In this document: positions 38,601 to 47,960 of the stretch, in pieces | Position numbering within the stretch: the stretch's first letter is position 1 | How the letters are laid out: the number at the start of each line of letters is the position of its first letter | Source of the DNA: JACRCT01 sp049841135 | GTDB lineage: Bacteria; Myxococcota; Myxococcia; Myxococcales; UBA5297 | Length of the DNA: 64,000 nt | Reading direction: 5' to 3' | Assembly (NCBI GenBank): GCA_049841135.1 | Contig: JASGHK010000006.1 | Location: forward strand, 744,001-808,000 | Translations under genes and position numbers: made by a program | The notes under the pieces: generated by a model | What the model was told of the DNA's origin: nothing | Seen by the model: the letters and a program-made list of their open reading frames with translations, nothing else | The model's database searches: none

Positions 38601-39445
38601 TGCGCCGGGCATGGCTGGCTCTGAGGCTGGTGATGGTGGCGATGGTCTTCGCGTTCGCGGGCTGCGGCTCGGGGAACGGCGCCGCGGACGAGATCCTGGA
38701 GAAGAACGCCGAGGCGCGGGGCGGGCTGGCGGCGTGGCGCGACGTGAAGTCCATGACGATGACGGGCAAGCTCGAGGCCGGCATCGCGCGCGACCCGGTG
38801 AAGCTGGCGAGGAACTTCGAGCCGCGTGCCGCACCGCGTTCGGCCGCGGAGCGGCGCGCGCGGCTCAAGCACCCGCCGGCGGCGGAGGCGCCGGTGCAGC
38901 TGCCGTTCGTCCTGGAGCTGGCGCGGCCGCGCAAGAGCCGCCTGGAGATCACCTTCAAGGGCGAGAACGCGGTGCAGGTCTACGACGGGAAGAGCGGCTG
39001 GAAGGTGCGGCCGTTCCTCGGCCGTCATGACGTAGAGCCGTTCACGGCCGACGAGCTCTCGCTCGCCTCGGCGCAAGCGGACCTCGACGGCCCGCTCCTC
39101 GACGCCAGCGACAAGGGCAGCCGCGTGCAGCTGCTCGGCACCGAGAAGGTCGGAGGGCGCGACGCCTACAAGCTCGAGGTCACGCCCAGGTCCGGGGCGG
39201 TGCGGCACGTCTGGGTGGACACGCAGACCCACCTGGAGGTGCAGGTGGACGGGACGCGCAAGCTCGACGGCAAGGCGCGCACCGTGCTGACCGCGCTGCG
39301 CGACTACCGGAAGGTCGACGGGCTGCTCGTTCCGCACGTCCTGGAGACCACCGTCGAGGGCGTGCCGGGCTCCGAGAAGATCCTGGTCGAGCAGGTGCAG
39401 CTGAACGCTCCGCTCGACGGCGCGCGCTTCTCCAAGCCGGAATGA
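38600..39445 (+). CDS. LolA/LolB-like lipoprotein (outer-membrane lipoprotein-sorting-protein fold)
   Basis: 281 residues. MRRAWLALRLVMVAMVFAFAGC is a lipoprotein signal with lipobox FAGC. The pattern ADEILEKNAEARGGLAAWRD, KSMTMTGKLEAG, LELARPRKSRLEITFKGENA, VQVYDGKSGWKVRPF and VWVDTQTHLEVQVDG is that of the LolA/LolB-like half-barrel, which binds acyl chains of lipoproteins. Here it is dedicated to one gene cluster, perhaps carrying a quinone-like or lipid ligand, or helping export of the giant lipoprotein. Overlaps the upstream stop. Confidence 0.75.
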   Translation: MRRAWLALRLVMVAMVFAFAGCGSGNGAADEILEKNAEARGGLAAWRDVKSMTMTGKLEAGIARDPVKLARNFEPRAAPRSAAERRARLKHPPAAEAPVQLPFVLELARPRKSRLEITFKGENAVQVYDGKSGWKVRPFLGRHDVEPFTADELSLASAQADLDGPLLDASDKGSRVQLLGTEKVGGRDAYKLEVTPRSGAVRHVWVDTQTHLEVQVDGTRKLDGKARTVLTALRDYRKVDGLLVPHVLETTVEGVPGSEKILVEQVQLNAPLDGARFSKPE

Positions 39446-39492
39446 GCCCCGGCCGCTAAGTCGGATCAAACGTCGAAGCAGGGGAGGTCGTC

Positions 39493-40134
39493 ATGAGGGT
39501 CGCGAGGGTGGCGGTGGCGGGGCTGGCGGCAATCGCGGTGACGGCGACGCCGACGACGCGGTCGGTGGCAGAGGAGGCGGCACCGGCGGATCCGCACGCG
39601 CACTGCCGCGAGATGGCGGCCAAGGCGGCGCTCAAGCGGGCCACCGAGGCGGGCGTCGACTACAAGGTCCCCGAGGTCCGGCTCACGAGGGAGGACGGCA
39701 AGTCGGTGACGCTCGGGGAGGGCCTCGCCGACGGGCGGCCGGTGGTCCTCAACTTCATCTACACGACCTGCAACACCATCTGCCCGGTGATGACCCAGAC
39801 CTTCGCGCAGCTGCAGAAGAAGCTCGGCGACGAGAGCGGCAAGGTCCACATGGTCTCCATCTCCATCGACCCGGAGTTCGACACGCCGGCGCGCCTGGCC
39901 GAGTACGCCAAGCGCTTCTCGGCCGGGCCGCAGTGGCACTTCTACACGGGCACGGCGCAGGACAGCGTGGCCGCGCAGCGGGCCTTCGACGCCTTCCGCG
40001 GCGACAAGATGAGCCACACGCCGGTGACCTTCCTGCGTCCCGCCTCCGGCAGCCGATGGGTGCGGCTGGACGGCTTCGCCACCTCCGACGAGCTGGCAGC
40101 GAAGGTCCGCGAGCTCCTGGTGGCCTCTCGGTGA
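39493..40134 (+). CDS. SCO1/SenC/PrrC-family copper chaperone
   Basis: 213 residues, with a signal peptide. The thioredoxin-like fold has FIYTTCNTICPVM with the copper Cys pair (C93, C97) and the conserved His in DKMSHTPVTFLRP (H175). These three residues bind copper in SCO proteins, which load cuproenzymes (usually the CuA site of cytochrome oxidase). No cytochrome oxidase gene is near, so the likely clients are the two oxidases of this operon (inference). A short His/Cys motif (PHAHC) sits just after the signal region. GGGGAGG precedes the ATG. Confidence 0.9.
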   Translation: MRVARVAVAGLAAIAVTATPTTRSVAEEAAPADPHAHCREMAAKAALKRATEAGVDYKVPEVRLTREDGKSVTLGEGLADGRPVVLNFIYTTCNTICPVMTQTFAQLQKKLGDESGKVHMVSISIDPEFDTPARLAEYAKRFSAGPQWHFYTGTAQDSVAAQRAFDAFRGDKMSHTPVTFLRPASGSRWVRLDGFATSDELAAKVRELLVASR

Positions 40135-41753
40135 AGCGCCGCGGCGCACTCGCGTTGGGCCTGGCGCTCGCGCTGGGCTTGCCGGTGGCCGGCTCGTGGG
40201 CGCAATCGGGATCGTCGACCGGCGCGGCCGAGCGGCTCTTCCGCCAAGGAATCCTTCCGACGGGCAAGCCGCTCCGGGGCGAGCGCGAGGGTGGGGTCGC
40301 GGTCGAAGGGATCACCGCCGCGTGCGCCTCCTGCCACCGGCGCAGCGGCCTGGGAAGCTGGGAAGGGCAGACGGTCATCCCGCCGATCATCGGGCGCTAT
40401 CTCTTCCGCCCCGGCGCGCGCAACGTCGAGGATTCGGAGCTGCCGCACGTGCAGGGCTACGTCCCTCACCGCGAGGCCTACACCGACGCCACGCTGGCGC
40501 GCGCCATCCGCGAGGGTGTGGACCAGACGGGGCGCAAGCTCAACTTCCTGATGCCGCGCTACAAGCTGGACGACGCCGCGATGGCGTCGCTCATCGCCTA
40601 CCTGAAGGGCCTCACCACGGGGCCGGTGCCCGGCGTGGACGGCGAGACGCTGCACTTCGCGACCATCGTGACCCCGGATGCGGACCCGGTGGCGAAGAAG
40701 GGCATGCTCGACGTGCTCAGGCAGTTCTTCGCCGACAAGAACGCGGGCTACCGTGGCGAGACCCGGCCGCTGCAGTCGACGCGCGGGGTGATGTACCGGG
40801 TGCAGCGCAAGTGGCAGCTGCACGTCTGGGAGCTGAGCGGGCCTCCGGAGACCTGGGAGAAGCAGCTCGATCAGAAGCTGGCGGCGACGCCGGTGTTCGC
40901 CGTCATCTCCGGACTCGCGGGCAAGACCTGGGCGCCCGTCCACCGCTTCTGTGAGCGCGAGCGCGTCCCGTGCCTCTTGCCGAACGTGGAGCTCCCGGTC
41001 GTCGCCGAGAACGACTTCTACCCGGTCTATTACTCGCGCGGAGTCCTGCTGGAAGCGGACCTCGTGGCGCGCAGGCTGAAGGCCGACAAGGACCGGCTGG
41101 GGCTCAAGCGGCTCGTCCAGGTCCGCCGCGACGGCGATGTCGGCGCGGACGCGGCGAAGGCCCTCGAGGCGGCGTTGGCAGGAACTGGGATGGCCGCGGC
41201 CGACCGGAAAGCACCGAAGGCCGAGCTGGCCGTGGCGCTCAAGGACGTCGGGGCCGGGGACGCGCTGGTCCTGTGGCTGCGGCCCGACGAGCTGGAGTCG
41301 CTGCCCGCTTCTCCGCCGACGGCGGGCGCCATCTTCGTCTCGGGGTTGATGGGGAAGCTCGAGGAGGCTCCGCTTCCCGCCGCCTGGCGCGCCGCGGTGC
41401 AGCTGACCTATCCCTTCGATTTGCCGGACCAGCGCAGGGTGCGCCTGACCATCGCCCAGGGCTGGTTCAAGGTGCGCAACGTCCCGGTCGTCGACGAGCG
41501 CGTGCAGGCGGACACCTACCTCGCCTGCGTCATCCTGGCCGAGACGCTGGGCCACATGCTCGACAGCTTCGTCCGCGACTACCTCGTCGAGCGGATCGAG
41601 GTCCTGCTCAGCCACCGGCTGGTGAACGGCTACTACCCGCGGCTGGGGCTCGCGCCGGGCCAGCGATTCGCGTCGAAGGGCGGGTATCTGGCGCGCTTCG
41701 ACGGCAAGCAGGGCAACAGGCTCGCCGCGAGCACGGAGTGGGTGGTGCCGTAG
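40131..41753 (+). CDS. Cytochrome c domain fused to a periplasmic-binding-protein-like domain
   Basis: 540 residues from GTG 40131, whose GTGA overlaps the SCO stop. Signal peptide to about residue 25 (GLPVAGSWAQ). A single haem motif CASCH (residues 65-69) with distal Met candidates in KLNFLMPRYKLDDAAM forms a class I cytochrome c. From residue ~165 the sequence follows a type 1 periplasmic binding fold (ETLHFATIVTPDADPVAKKG; PVFAVISGLAGKTWAPVHRF; ALVLWLRPDELESLP). Such fusions are found in bacterial redox clusters. It may accept electrons from the oxidases or sense a ligand. Confidence 0.85.
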   Translation: MKRRGALALGLALALGLPVAGSWAQSGSSTGAAERLFRQGILPTGKPLRGEREGGVAVEGITAACASCHRRSGLGSWEGQTVIPPIIGRYLFRPGARNVEDSELPHVQGYVPHREAYTDATLARAIREGVDQTGRKLNFLMPRYKLDDAAMASLIAYLKGLTTGPVPGVDGETLHFATIVTPDADPVAKKGMLDVLRQFFADKNAGYRGETRPLQSTRGVMYRVQRKWQLHVWELSGPPETWEKQLDQKLAATPVFAVISGLAGKTWAPVHRFCERERVPCLLPNVELPVVAENDFYPVYYSRGVLLEADLVARRLKADKDRLGLKRLVQVRRDGDVGADAAKALEAALAGTGMAAADRKAPKAELAVALKDVGAGDALVLWLRPDELESLPASPPTAGAIFVSGLMGKLEEAPLPAAWRAAVQLTYPFDLPDQRRVRLTIAQGWFKVRNVPVVDERVQADTYLACVILAETLGHMLDSFVRDYLVERIEVLLSHRLVNGYYPRLGLAPGQRFASKGGYLARFDGKQGNRLAASTEWVVP

Positions 41754-41844
41754 CCGACGGGCCCCCCAATCAGAGCGCTCGCCGTCGAGAACGCCGGGAC
41801 GAGGCGGGTCATCGAAGGAGCATCGCCTTCGCGGGAGGTGCCTC

Positions 41845-42738
41845 ATGGTCGCCAGGCTCGTCTTGGCTCTGCTCCTCTGCGCCGTCGTCGTCCTGGCGAG
41901 CGCGCGCGCGGACGCCTGCTCCATCTGCTCCAGCGGCGACCCACTGCTGTCGGCGCGCGATGCGGCGGGCGATGCGGGCGGCCTGCGGCTCGACCTGGGC
42001 AGCGGAATCGCCTCGGCGTGGGCGCAGAGCGAGGAGGATGCCGGCGAGACCGAGTCGGTCACGCAGGTCACCATCGCCGCGACGGCGGCGTTCAGCCCGA
42101 TGGAGCGGCTGGGGTTCGTCGTCCACCTGCCGGTGGTGCTCAAGTTCCTGGGCGAGCGCGACGCCGCCGGGCTGGGCGACCTCGACGTCGCGGCGAGGGT
42201 GCTGGCGCTGCGGCACGTCGACTTCCAGAGCCGCAGCCGGCACACGGTCTCGGCGTCGGTCGGGCTGTCGCTTCCCACTGGTGCGAACGACAAGGACGCG
42301 GGCGGCGTGCGCCTCGACGAGCACGCCCAGCCCGGCACGGGCGCCTTCGGTGGCTGGCTCGGCGCGCAGTACCGCTACGAGCGCGACCCGTTCAGCGCGT
42401 ACGTCGGGGTGGCGGGGCGCGGCTGGACGACCAACGCCTTCGGATACCGGCATGGGCCGGCGCTGCAGTGGACGGCCCTGGCGCAGGTCCGGCCAATCGA
42501 GCGGTTGGCGCTGGAGGCGGGAGTCGACGGGAGGTACGCGGCGCGGGACGTCTCGCAGGACGAGCTGCAGGCGAACACGGGTGGCCTCGTCCTGGCGCTG
42601 TCGCCGGGGATGTTGCTCCGGCTGGTCGGGGAGCTGTGGGTGACGGCACGGGTGCAGGTGCCGGTCTTCGCCCACCTCTTCGGCGTCCAGGGCGTCGGTC
42701 CCACCGTGCAGTTCGGGCTGCAGTGGAGGGCGCTGTAG
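41845..42738 (+). CDS. Outer-membrane beta-barrel protein with N-terminal CXXC
   Basis: 297 residues. Signal peptide MVARLVLALLLCAVVVLASA, followed directly by DACSICSSGDP, where the two Cys could bind metal. The rest has the alternating pattern of a barrel (GLRLDLGSGIASAWAQ; RLGFVVHLPVVLKFLG; SRHTVSASVGLSLPTGANDK) and ends in a hydrophobic strand TVQFGLQWRAL. Related proteins with CSxCGCGDP motifs occur beside SCO proteins. Presumed outer-membrane partner of the copper cluster; it is the last gene of that set. Confidence 0.75.
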   Translation: MVARLVLALLLCAVVVLASARADACSICSSGDPLLSARDAAGDAGGLRLDLGSGIASAWAQSEEDAGETESVTQVTIAATAAFSPMERLGFVVHLPVVLKFLGERDAAGLGDLDVAARVLALRHVDFQSRSRHTVSASVGLSLPTGANDKDAGGVRLDEHAQPGTGAFGGWLGAQYRYERDPFSAYVGVAGRGWTTNAFGYRHGPALQWTALAQVRPIERLALEAGVDGRYAARDVSQDELQANTGGLVLALSPGMLLRLVGELWVTARVQVPVFAHLFGVQGVGPTVQFGLQWRAL

Positions 42739-42780
42739 CCGGGCGGGGGACGGGAAGGCAAAAAAGGTCTGGAGAAGGTC

Positions 42781-42810
42781 TTGACCTGGGCCGCCGAGCG
42801 AAGCTATAAG
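42781..42810 (+). promoter_or_regulatory. Sigma-70-type promoter of the tRNA-Ser/tRNA-Arg unit
   Basis: TTGACC at 42781-42786 and TATAAG at 42805-42810, 18 bases apart. Transcription would start near 42817, about 60 bases before the first tRNA. Confidence 0.65.
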
Positions 42811-42878
42811 CTCCCGCTCGCATTTCGGGAGTACCAGAAGCAAGTCGGAGCAGTGGGAGTTGGCGAAGGGCGCCGGTT

Positions 42879-42968
42879 GGAGAGATGGCCGAGAGGCCGA
42901 AGGCGCTGGTTTGCTAAACCAGTATACGGGGACAACCTGTATCGTGGGTTCGAATCCCACTCTCTCCG
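42879..42968 (+). tRNA. tRNA-Ser(GCU)
   Basis: GGAGAGA pairs with TCTCTCC at 42961-42967. Anticodon arm TGGTTTGCTAAACCA shows anticodon GCT. Long variable arm (TATACGGGG...CCTGTA) and T arm GGGTTCGAATCCC confirm a class II serine tRNA. Confidence 0.95.
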
Positions 42969-42996
42969 CAGGACAGAAGTTGAAGTTGCAGTGGCT

Positions 42997-43070
42997 GCAC
43001 CCATAGCTCAGCTGGATAGAGTATCGGACTACGAATCCGAGGGCCGAAGGTTCGAATCCTTCTGGGTGCG
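42997..43070 (+). tRNA. tRNA-Arg(ACG)
   Basis: GCACCCA pairs with TGGGTGC at 43063-43069. Anticodon arm CGGACTACGAATCCG shows ACG, normally edited to ICG by TadA. D arm TAGCTCAGCTGGATAGAG and T arm AGGTTCGAATCCT are canonical. It follows tRNA-Ser by 28 bases and is probably co-transcribed. Confidence 0.95.
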
Positions 43071-43076
43071 CTGACG

Positions 43077-43120
43077 AGAACGGGTATCTGGGCAAATCCC
43101 AGGTACCCGTTCTTGCGTTT
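43077..43120 (+). terminator. Intrinsic terminator of the tRNA unit
   Basis: GAACGGGTATCTGGG and CCCAGGTACCCGTTC form a long stem with one mismatch (loop CAAAT), followed by TTGCGTTT. It starts six bases after tRNA-Arg. Confidence 0.8.
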
Positions 43121-43185
43121 GGGGCTGGCTTTCACGTCTCCTCGCCACCCGAGCGCTCGACCTCGGTGCGGTATGCTCTCGCGCC

Positions 43186-44521
43186 ATGGCTTCCAAGGGC
43201 ACCGAGGTCGTCACGCTCGCGCCCGGAGACGAGCGTCTCCTGGTGCGCTCCGCGAAGATCGAAGTGATCGCCGGCCCGGACCGCGGCCTCTCGGCAGCCC
43301 TGCGCGCCGGCGCCCTCGTGGTCGGCTCCGGCGCGGGCAGCGACCTCCTTCTCTCGGACCGCTCGGTCTCTTCTCGCCACCTGGAAATCCAGGCGGCGGG
43401 CGACGGCTACCTGCTGCGCGACCTCGGCAGCACCAACGGGACGGCGATCGGCGACCTGAAGGTGCAGGCGGCGACGGTCGCCGGCCCGGTGGAGATCGCC
43501 CTTGGCCGCACGCGACTGCGCTTCACGCCTGGCTCCGAGCAAGAGTCCTTCCCGCTCAGCCCCCGCGAAAGCTTCGGCTCGCTGCTCGGCAAGAGCCCGT
43601 CGATGCGCCGTTGCTTCGCTCTGCTCGAGCGCGCAGCCCAGACTGACAGCTCGGTGCTCCTCGAGGGCGAGTCGGGCACCGGCAAGGAGGTCGCGGCGGA
43701 GTCGGTGCACCAGGCCTCGCCCCGTGCCGGCGGTCCCTTCGTCGTGGTCGACTGCGGCGCCATCGCCCCCAACCTCGTCGAGAGCGAGCTCTTCGGGCAT
43801 GAGAAGGGCGCGTTCACCGGCGCGGTCGGCACCCGGGTCGGCGCCTTCGAGCAGGCCGACGGCGGCACGCTCTTCCTCGACGAGATCGGCGAGCTACCGC
43901 TGGAGATGCAGCCCAAGCTGCTGCGCTTCCTGGAGAAGCGCGAGGTCCGCCGCGTCGGCGGCAGCTCCGCCCGCTCCGTGAACGTGCGTGTCGTGGCGGC
44001 CACCTTGCGTCGACTCGAGGAGCGCGTGTCCGAGGGCGCGTTCCGCCAGGATCTCTTCTTCCGCCTCGCCGTCCTGCGGGTCGAGCTGCCGCCGCTGCGC
44101 CGCCGCCGCGAGGACGTGCCGCTGCTGGCGCTCGCCCTGGCCCGCAAGCTCCGCAAGGACGTCGACCCCGCGGCCTGGCTCCCCGAGAAGACGCTCCAGG
44201 TGCTGCAGAGCTACGACTGGCCCGGCAACGTCCGCGAGCTACGCAACGTCATCGAGAGGCTGGCCGCGGTGCCCGAGCTCGGTCCCCAGGCGCTGCTCGG
44301 CGCCGGCGGCGCGCCATCGGGAGGCGACTCGGAAGCTCGACGCGCTGCTGCACCTGCCCTACCACGACGCGAAGGAGCGCCTTCTGGAGAGCTTCGAGCG
44401 GCGCTACCTCGAGGGAATGCTCGCGCGTGAGGGTGGCGTGGTGGCGCGTGCGGCCGAGCGCGCCGGGATCCCGCGGCAGAGCTTCTCGCGACTGCTGCAC
44501 AAGCACGGCAAGCCGGAATGA
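43186..44521 (+). CDS. FHA-domain sigma-54-dependent transcriptional activator (one apparent frameshift)
   Basis: ATG 43186; repaired length is about 444 residues. An N-terminal FHA domain (residues ~20-115; DRSVSSRHLEI and LGSTNGT) binds phosphothreonine. The AAA+ domain shows Walker A GESGTGKE (161-168), the sigma-54 contact loop GAFTGA (208-213) and Walker B GGTLFLDEIGE. The C-terminus is a Fis-type helix-turn-helix (GGVVARAAERAGIPRQSFSR). The frame breaks near 44333 (GAGCTC read as GAAGCTC) between the AAA+ and DNA-binding parts. The stop overlaps the start of the kinase gene (ATGA), so the kinase probably phosphorylates or regulates this activator, a known myxobacterial pairing. Confidence 0.9.
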
Positions 44522-46237
44522 CCCCGGAGATGCTCGCCGGCTACGAGCTGCTGGAGCGGATCGCCGTCGGCGGCATGGGCGAGGTGTTCCGCGCCCGCAA
44601 GGTCGGTCCCGGCGGCTTCGAGAAGCTCTTCGCTATCAAGCGTTTGCTGCCCGAAGTCGCACGCGACCCGCAGCTGGTGGAGATGTTCTTCCAGGAGGCG
44701 CGGCTCTCGGCCAGCCTGAGCGCGCCCGGGCTGGTTCAGGTCTTCGACTTCGGCGAGGCGGGCTCGCTGCCCTACCTCGTCATGGAGCTGGTCGAGGGCA
44801 GCGACCTCGCCGCGCTCGTCACCCGGGGCCCGCTCTCGCCGGCGCTCGCCGTCCACGTCGCCTCCTCGCTCGCGCAGACGCTCGAGGTCCTGCACCGGGC
44901 GGGCGTCGTTCACCGCGACGTGACGCCCAGCAACGTCCTCGTCGCCCGGGACGGCGCCATCAAGCTCGCCGACCTGGGCATCGCCAAGGCACGTGCCGGA
45001 GGGCGGCGGACGGAGCCCGGCGCGGTGAAGGGCAAGCTCCAGTACCTCGCCCCCGAGCAGCTTCGCGGCGAGGAGGCAGACGCCCGGACCGACCTCTACA
45101 TGCTGGGGCTGGTGCTCTTCGAGGCGCTCACCGGCGAGCCCTACCTGCAGGCGCCGAACGATGCGGCGCTTATCCGCGCGGCCGAGCGCCCGGTCTTCCG
45201 TGCGCCTTCGTCGCTCGTCGCGGGCATTCCTGCTGCGGTCGACGAGATTGTTCGGCGCGCGCTGGACCCGGAGCGCGAGCAGCGCTTCCCGAGCGCGGAG
45301 GCTCCTGCGACGGACGCTGGCCGACAGCGGCGCATTGCTGGATCCCGTCGAGGCAGCCCGGCTGCTGGGGGCGCTGGTTCAAGGGCAAGTCGTCGCGGCA
45401 GCCAAGCCTTCGGTGCCTTCTCCGGTTGCGCTTTCCTCGCGCGCCGAAGTCGAGCGGCCGAGGACCGAAGTCCTCGAGCCCGAGATTTCGCCGGAGCCAC
45501 CGCAGATGTTGCTGCCCCCGGTGAGGCGCCCGCTTCTCCCCATTGCTCTGGGGGCAGTAGCGCTGGGCTTTGCCGCGGCTATCGCTCTGGTCCTACGCGC
45601 TCCTCCGGCCGTCGACTCGCCGCACTCCGAGCCGAAGCCTGCAGTTCAGGTGCCCGCGCCCGTCACTGCCGAACCGGCTGTGGTGTCGGAACCCGCGAAA
45701 CCCAGTACGCCGCTTGCGATGCCAATGCCGGCGTCAGCTCCGGTTCCAGCAAAGCGGCGACTCCCACCGCCGTCAGTTGCGCCAGCCACGGCGCCAACCT
45801 CGACGGTGCCGACCAGTCCAGAAGCGCCGCCCAGCGAGCCTGCAATTCCAACGGTGGCCCAGCCTGACGTCGCAGGGGCACGTGCAAGGCTATCGGCGCT
45901 CCGTCAGGCGTTCGCGGCCAAAGGGCTCGTTGGCGAGGACGCGCCGGCGCTATTCGAGTCCTTGCGAAAGCTCGGCGACGCGGTCGAGCGTGGTGAAGCT
46001 CCGATGGACTCGCTCGACGCGCTCGCCGGCCAGGTCGACCGGTTCACGGTGGACCGCGCCTTCGTCAACGCCAAGATCGAGCGGCTGAGCCGCAAGGTGG
46101 CGGCGCTCTCCGCCGACGAGCAGGCCCGGCTCAAGGCTCCGAGCCAGGCCGCGCTCGCGGCGAGCCTGGCGGGCCGCTTCGAAGAGGCCAATCGCCAGCT
46201 CAACGTGGTCGCGGCGGCCCTCGAGCCCTCGCGCTGA
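44518..46237 (+). CDS. Ser/Thr protein kinase with a C-terminal periplasmic region (one apparent frameshift)
   Basis: ATG 44518; repaired length about 572 residues. Kinase motifs: Gly loop IAVGGMGEVFRARK, ATP-binding FAIKRLL (K41), catalytic HRDVTPSN (132-139), and LADLGIAK with DLG replacing DFG (152-154). After residue ~350 a membrane helix (LPIALGAVALGFAAAIALVL) leads into a Pro/Ala-rich stretch, and the end is a helical domain (FVNAKIERLSRKVAALSADE). The break is at 45300 (GAGCTC read as GAGGCTC) at the end of the kinase domain. It is coupled to the FHA/sigma-54 activator by a four-base overlap; together they form a phosphothreonine signalling unit. Confidence 0.9.
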
Positions 46238-46249
46238 CCGCTCCTCTCG

Positions 46250-46843
46250 TCAGAGCGATCCGATGACGATGGCGCCGCCGTTGCCGTCGCGCAGCGCCGC
46301 CCAGGTCGCGACGCCGCCCGCCGCGGCAGCCACCACCGCGACTCCGGTCCACGCCCACCACTGCCGGTACCACGGCTTGCGCCCCGAATCGGGGAAGAGG
46401 CGCCGGGTGAGGTCCGGCGCGTAGCGGTCGATGCCCAGCACGCCGCCCTCCGCCGTCTCCTGCACTTCCTGGAGCGCGATCGCGTCTTGGCTGCGGATGA
46501 GGCGGCCCTTGACGAGCCAGGTGCTGCCGATGCCCGCCAGGGTCAGCGAGAGGACCGCGTCGCTCGGAGTGTCTCGGCCGGCCTTGGCCAGGCAGGCGTC
46601 GGACTCGCGGCAGGCGGTGCCTTCGGGCTGGGTGGCGAGCACGTCGGCGACGCGAGCCTCAGGCGCAGGGCTGGCGGCGCCGGTCCGCTCCGCCTCCTTG
46701 GCCAGCGCGTTCTGGAGCATCGCGCCCTGCTCGCCGGGCACGCCGACGGTCTCCACCGGGAGGAACGCGACCACGGGCGCCTTCGCCGTCGCACAGGAGG
46801 TCGCGAAGAGGGCCAGAAGAAGGCCGAGCGGTCGCATCCTCAT
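46250..46843 (-). CDS. Lipoprotein with C-terminal membrane helix
   Basis: ATG 46843 is preferred because it overlaps the upstream stop (ATGA); a GTG at 46849 is in frame. Signal MRMRPLGLLLALFATSC with lipobox ATSC. Middle part (VVAFLPVETVGVPGEQGAML, then GTACRESDACLAKAGRDTPS) resembles myxobacterial proteins that test a list of stress or integrity values, with two Cys pairs. Near residue 170 WYRQWWAWTGVAVVAAAAGG forms a membrane helix close to the C-terminus. Function unknown. Confidence 0.65.
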   Translation of the reverse strand: MRMRPLGLLLALFATSCATAKAPVVAFLPVETVGVPGEQGAMLQNALAKEAERTGAASPAPEARVADVLATQPEGTACRESDACLAKAGRDTPSDAVLSLTLAGIGSTWLVKGRLIRSQDAIALQEVQETAEGGVLGIDRYAPDLTRRLFPDSGRKPWYRQWWAWTGVAVVAAAAGGVATWAALRDGNGGAIVIGSL

Positions 46844-47896
46844 CGGCACAGTCCCGTCGCCGTGTCACAGGCTCCTGCGCAAAGCGCCAGGACACGGCAG
46901 TCCTCGACGCAGGCGTGCTGGGCGAGGTCGCAGGTGTAGCCGGAGACGCAGGTCGTTGGGCACGTCATGGCGGGCCGGCATCCATGCAGCGGCTCGTAGC
47001 ACTCGTAGCCGGGGTCGCAGGTGCAGCCGTTGCTGGCGAAGGTGGGCAAGGTCTGGAAGCTGCTGCGGAAGGCGTCCTCCTCCGCGGTCGCCGGGTTCTG
47101 GTCGAAGCGCCGGCCTGCGACGCTCACCAGCCCAGGCCCGATCTCGATGGTGTGCGGCCCTTCGGCCAAGGGTGGCGAGAGCTGGAAGGTGAGGCTGGTG
47201 CGCCGCGCGGTCTCGCCGCCGAGCGTGAAGGCGACCTCGTCGACGATCACCGACAGCGAGGCGGTCTTGCCGTCCGGGCCGATGACGCGGGCGTGAGCGC
47301 GCGCCGAGTCGCCGTCCACCAGCGTCGAGAGCACCGCGCTCACCGCGACAATCCGGTCGTTCACCTTGTTCTCGCCGCTGGGGTCGTCGGGTGGGCTGAC
47401 CAGGATGACGCGCGGCGCCGCGAGCGACGGCTTGAGGTTGAACGGCACACCGACCTGGCAGGTTCGGCCGGCCTCGCAGGAGCCGGTCGCCGCGCCAATC
47501 GCCACTGCTTCGTCGAGCGAAGCACGTGCGTCGGGCAGCCCATAGAGCCGGAGCGACAGTGGCCGGCCGGCGTTGGCCTCGAGGTTGAGCTGCAGCACCG
47601 GGAGCTCACCTTCGAATCGGGGGCGAGCGGAAGAGGACGTCGAGCTTGCCGTCGCCGTCGAGGTCGCGGGCCTCGCCTCCACCGGCGGTCGGGCCCTCGG
47701 CCGTCACTCCGGTGAGGCCTTGCGGCGAGCCGACGACCACCGCGATGCGGTCGACGCGCCCGACGATGTCCGAGGCGGGCGCTATCTCGGGCGTCGGGGT
47801 GAGCACCAGCTGCAGCTCCGAGGGCCCGGCACAAGCGGAACCGCACGCCACTGTGAGCAGGGTCCAGGTCGGCAGCAAGGCTCGGGTGCGTCTCAT
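46840..47896 (-). CDS. Secreted Cys-rich protein (one apparent frameshift)
   Basis: ATG 47896; MRRTRALLPTWTLLTVACGS is a likely lipoprotein signal. DLDGDGKLDVLFRS is a calcium-type FG-GAP/dockerin-like loop. The middle is beta-rich (VNDRIVAVSAVLSTLVDGDS) and the C-terminus has an EGF-like Cys cluster (CTCDPGYECYEPLHGCRPAM; CVSGYTCDLAQHACVEDCRV). The frame breaks near 47615: either GATC read as GAATC on the plus strand or one extra G in the run at 47619-47623. Repaired length is about 351 residues. It is translationally coupled to the next lipoprotein. Confidence 0.65.
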
Positions 47897-47960
47897 GAGA
47901 AGCCTCAGGGCCGGCCGCCTTCAGCGCGGCCGGCCGGGACGAGGTGAATCCTACCGCGGC

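Noticed and set aside
43160..43186. Leaderless promoter (TATGCT) before the sigma-54 activator
   Set aside because: No -35 at proper distance; match likely chance.
44518..46237. Programmed +1 frameshifting in the kinase and other genes
   Set aside because: No slippery sequence, stop codon or downstream structure is shared; the only common feature is the GAGCTC/GATC motif, which fits sequence error better. Kept as an alternative in the findings.
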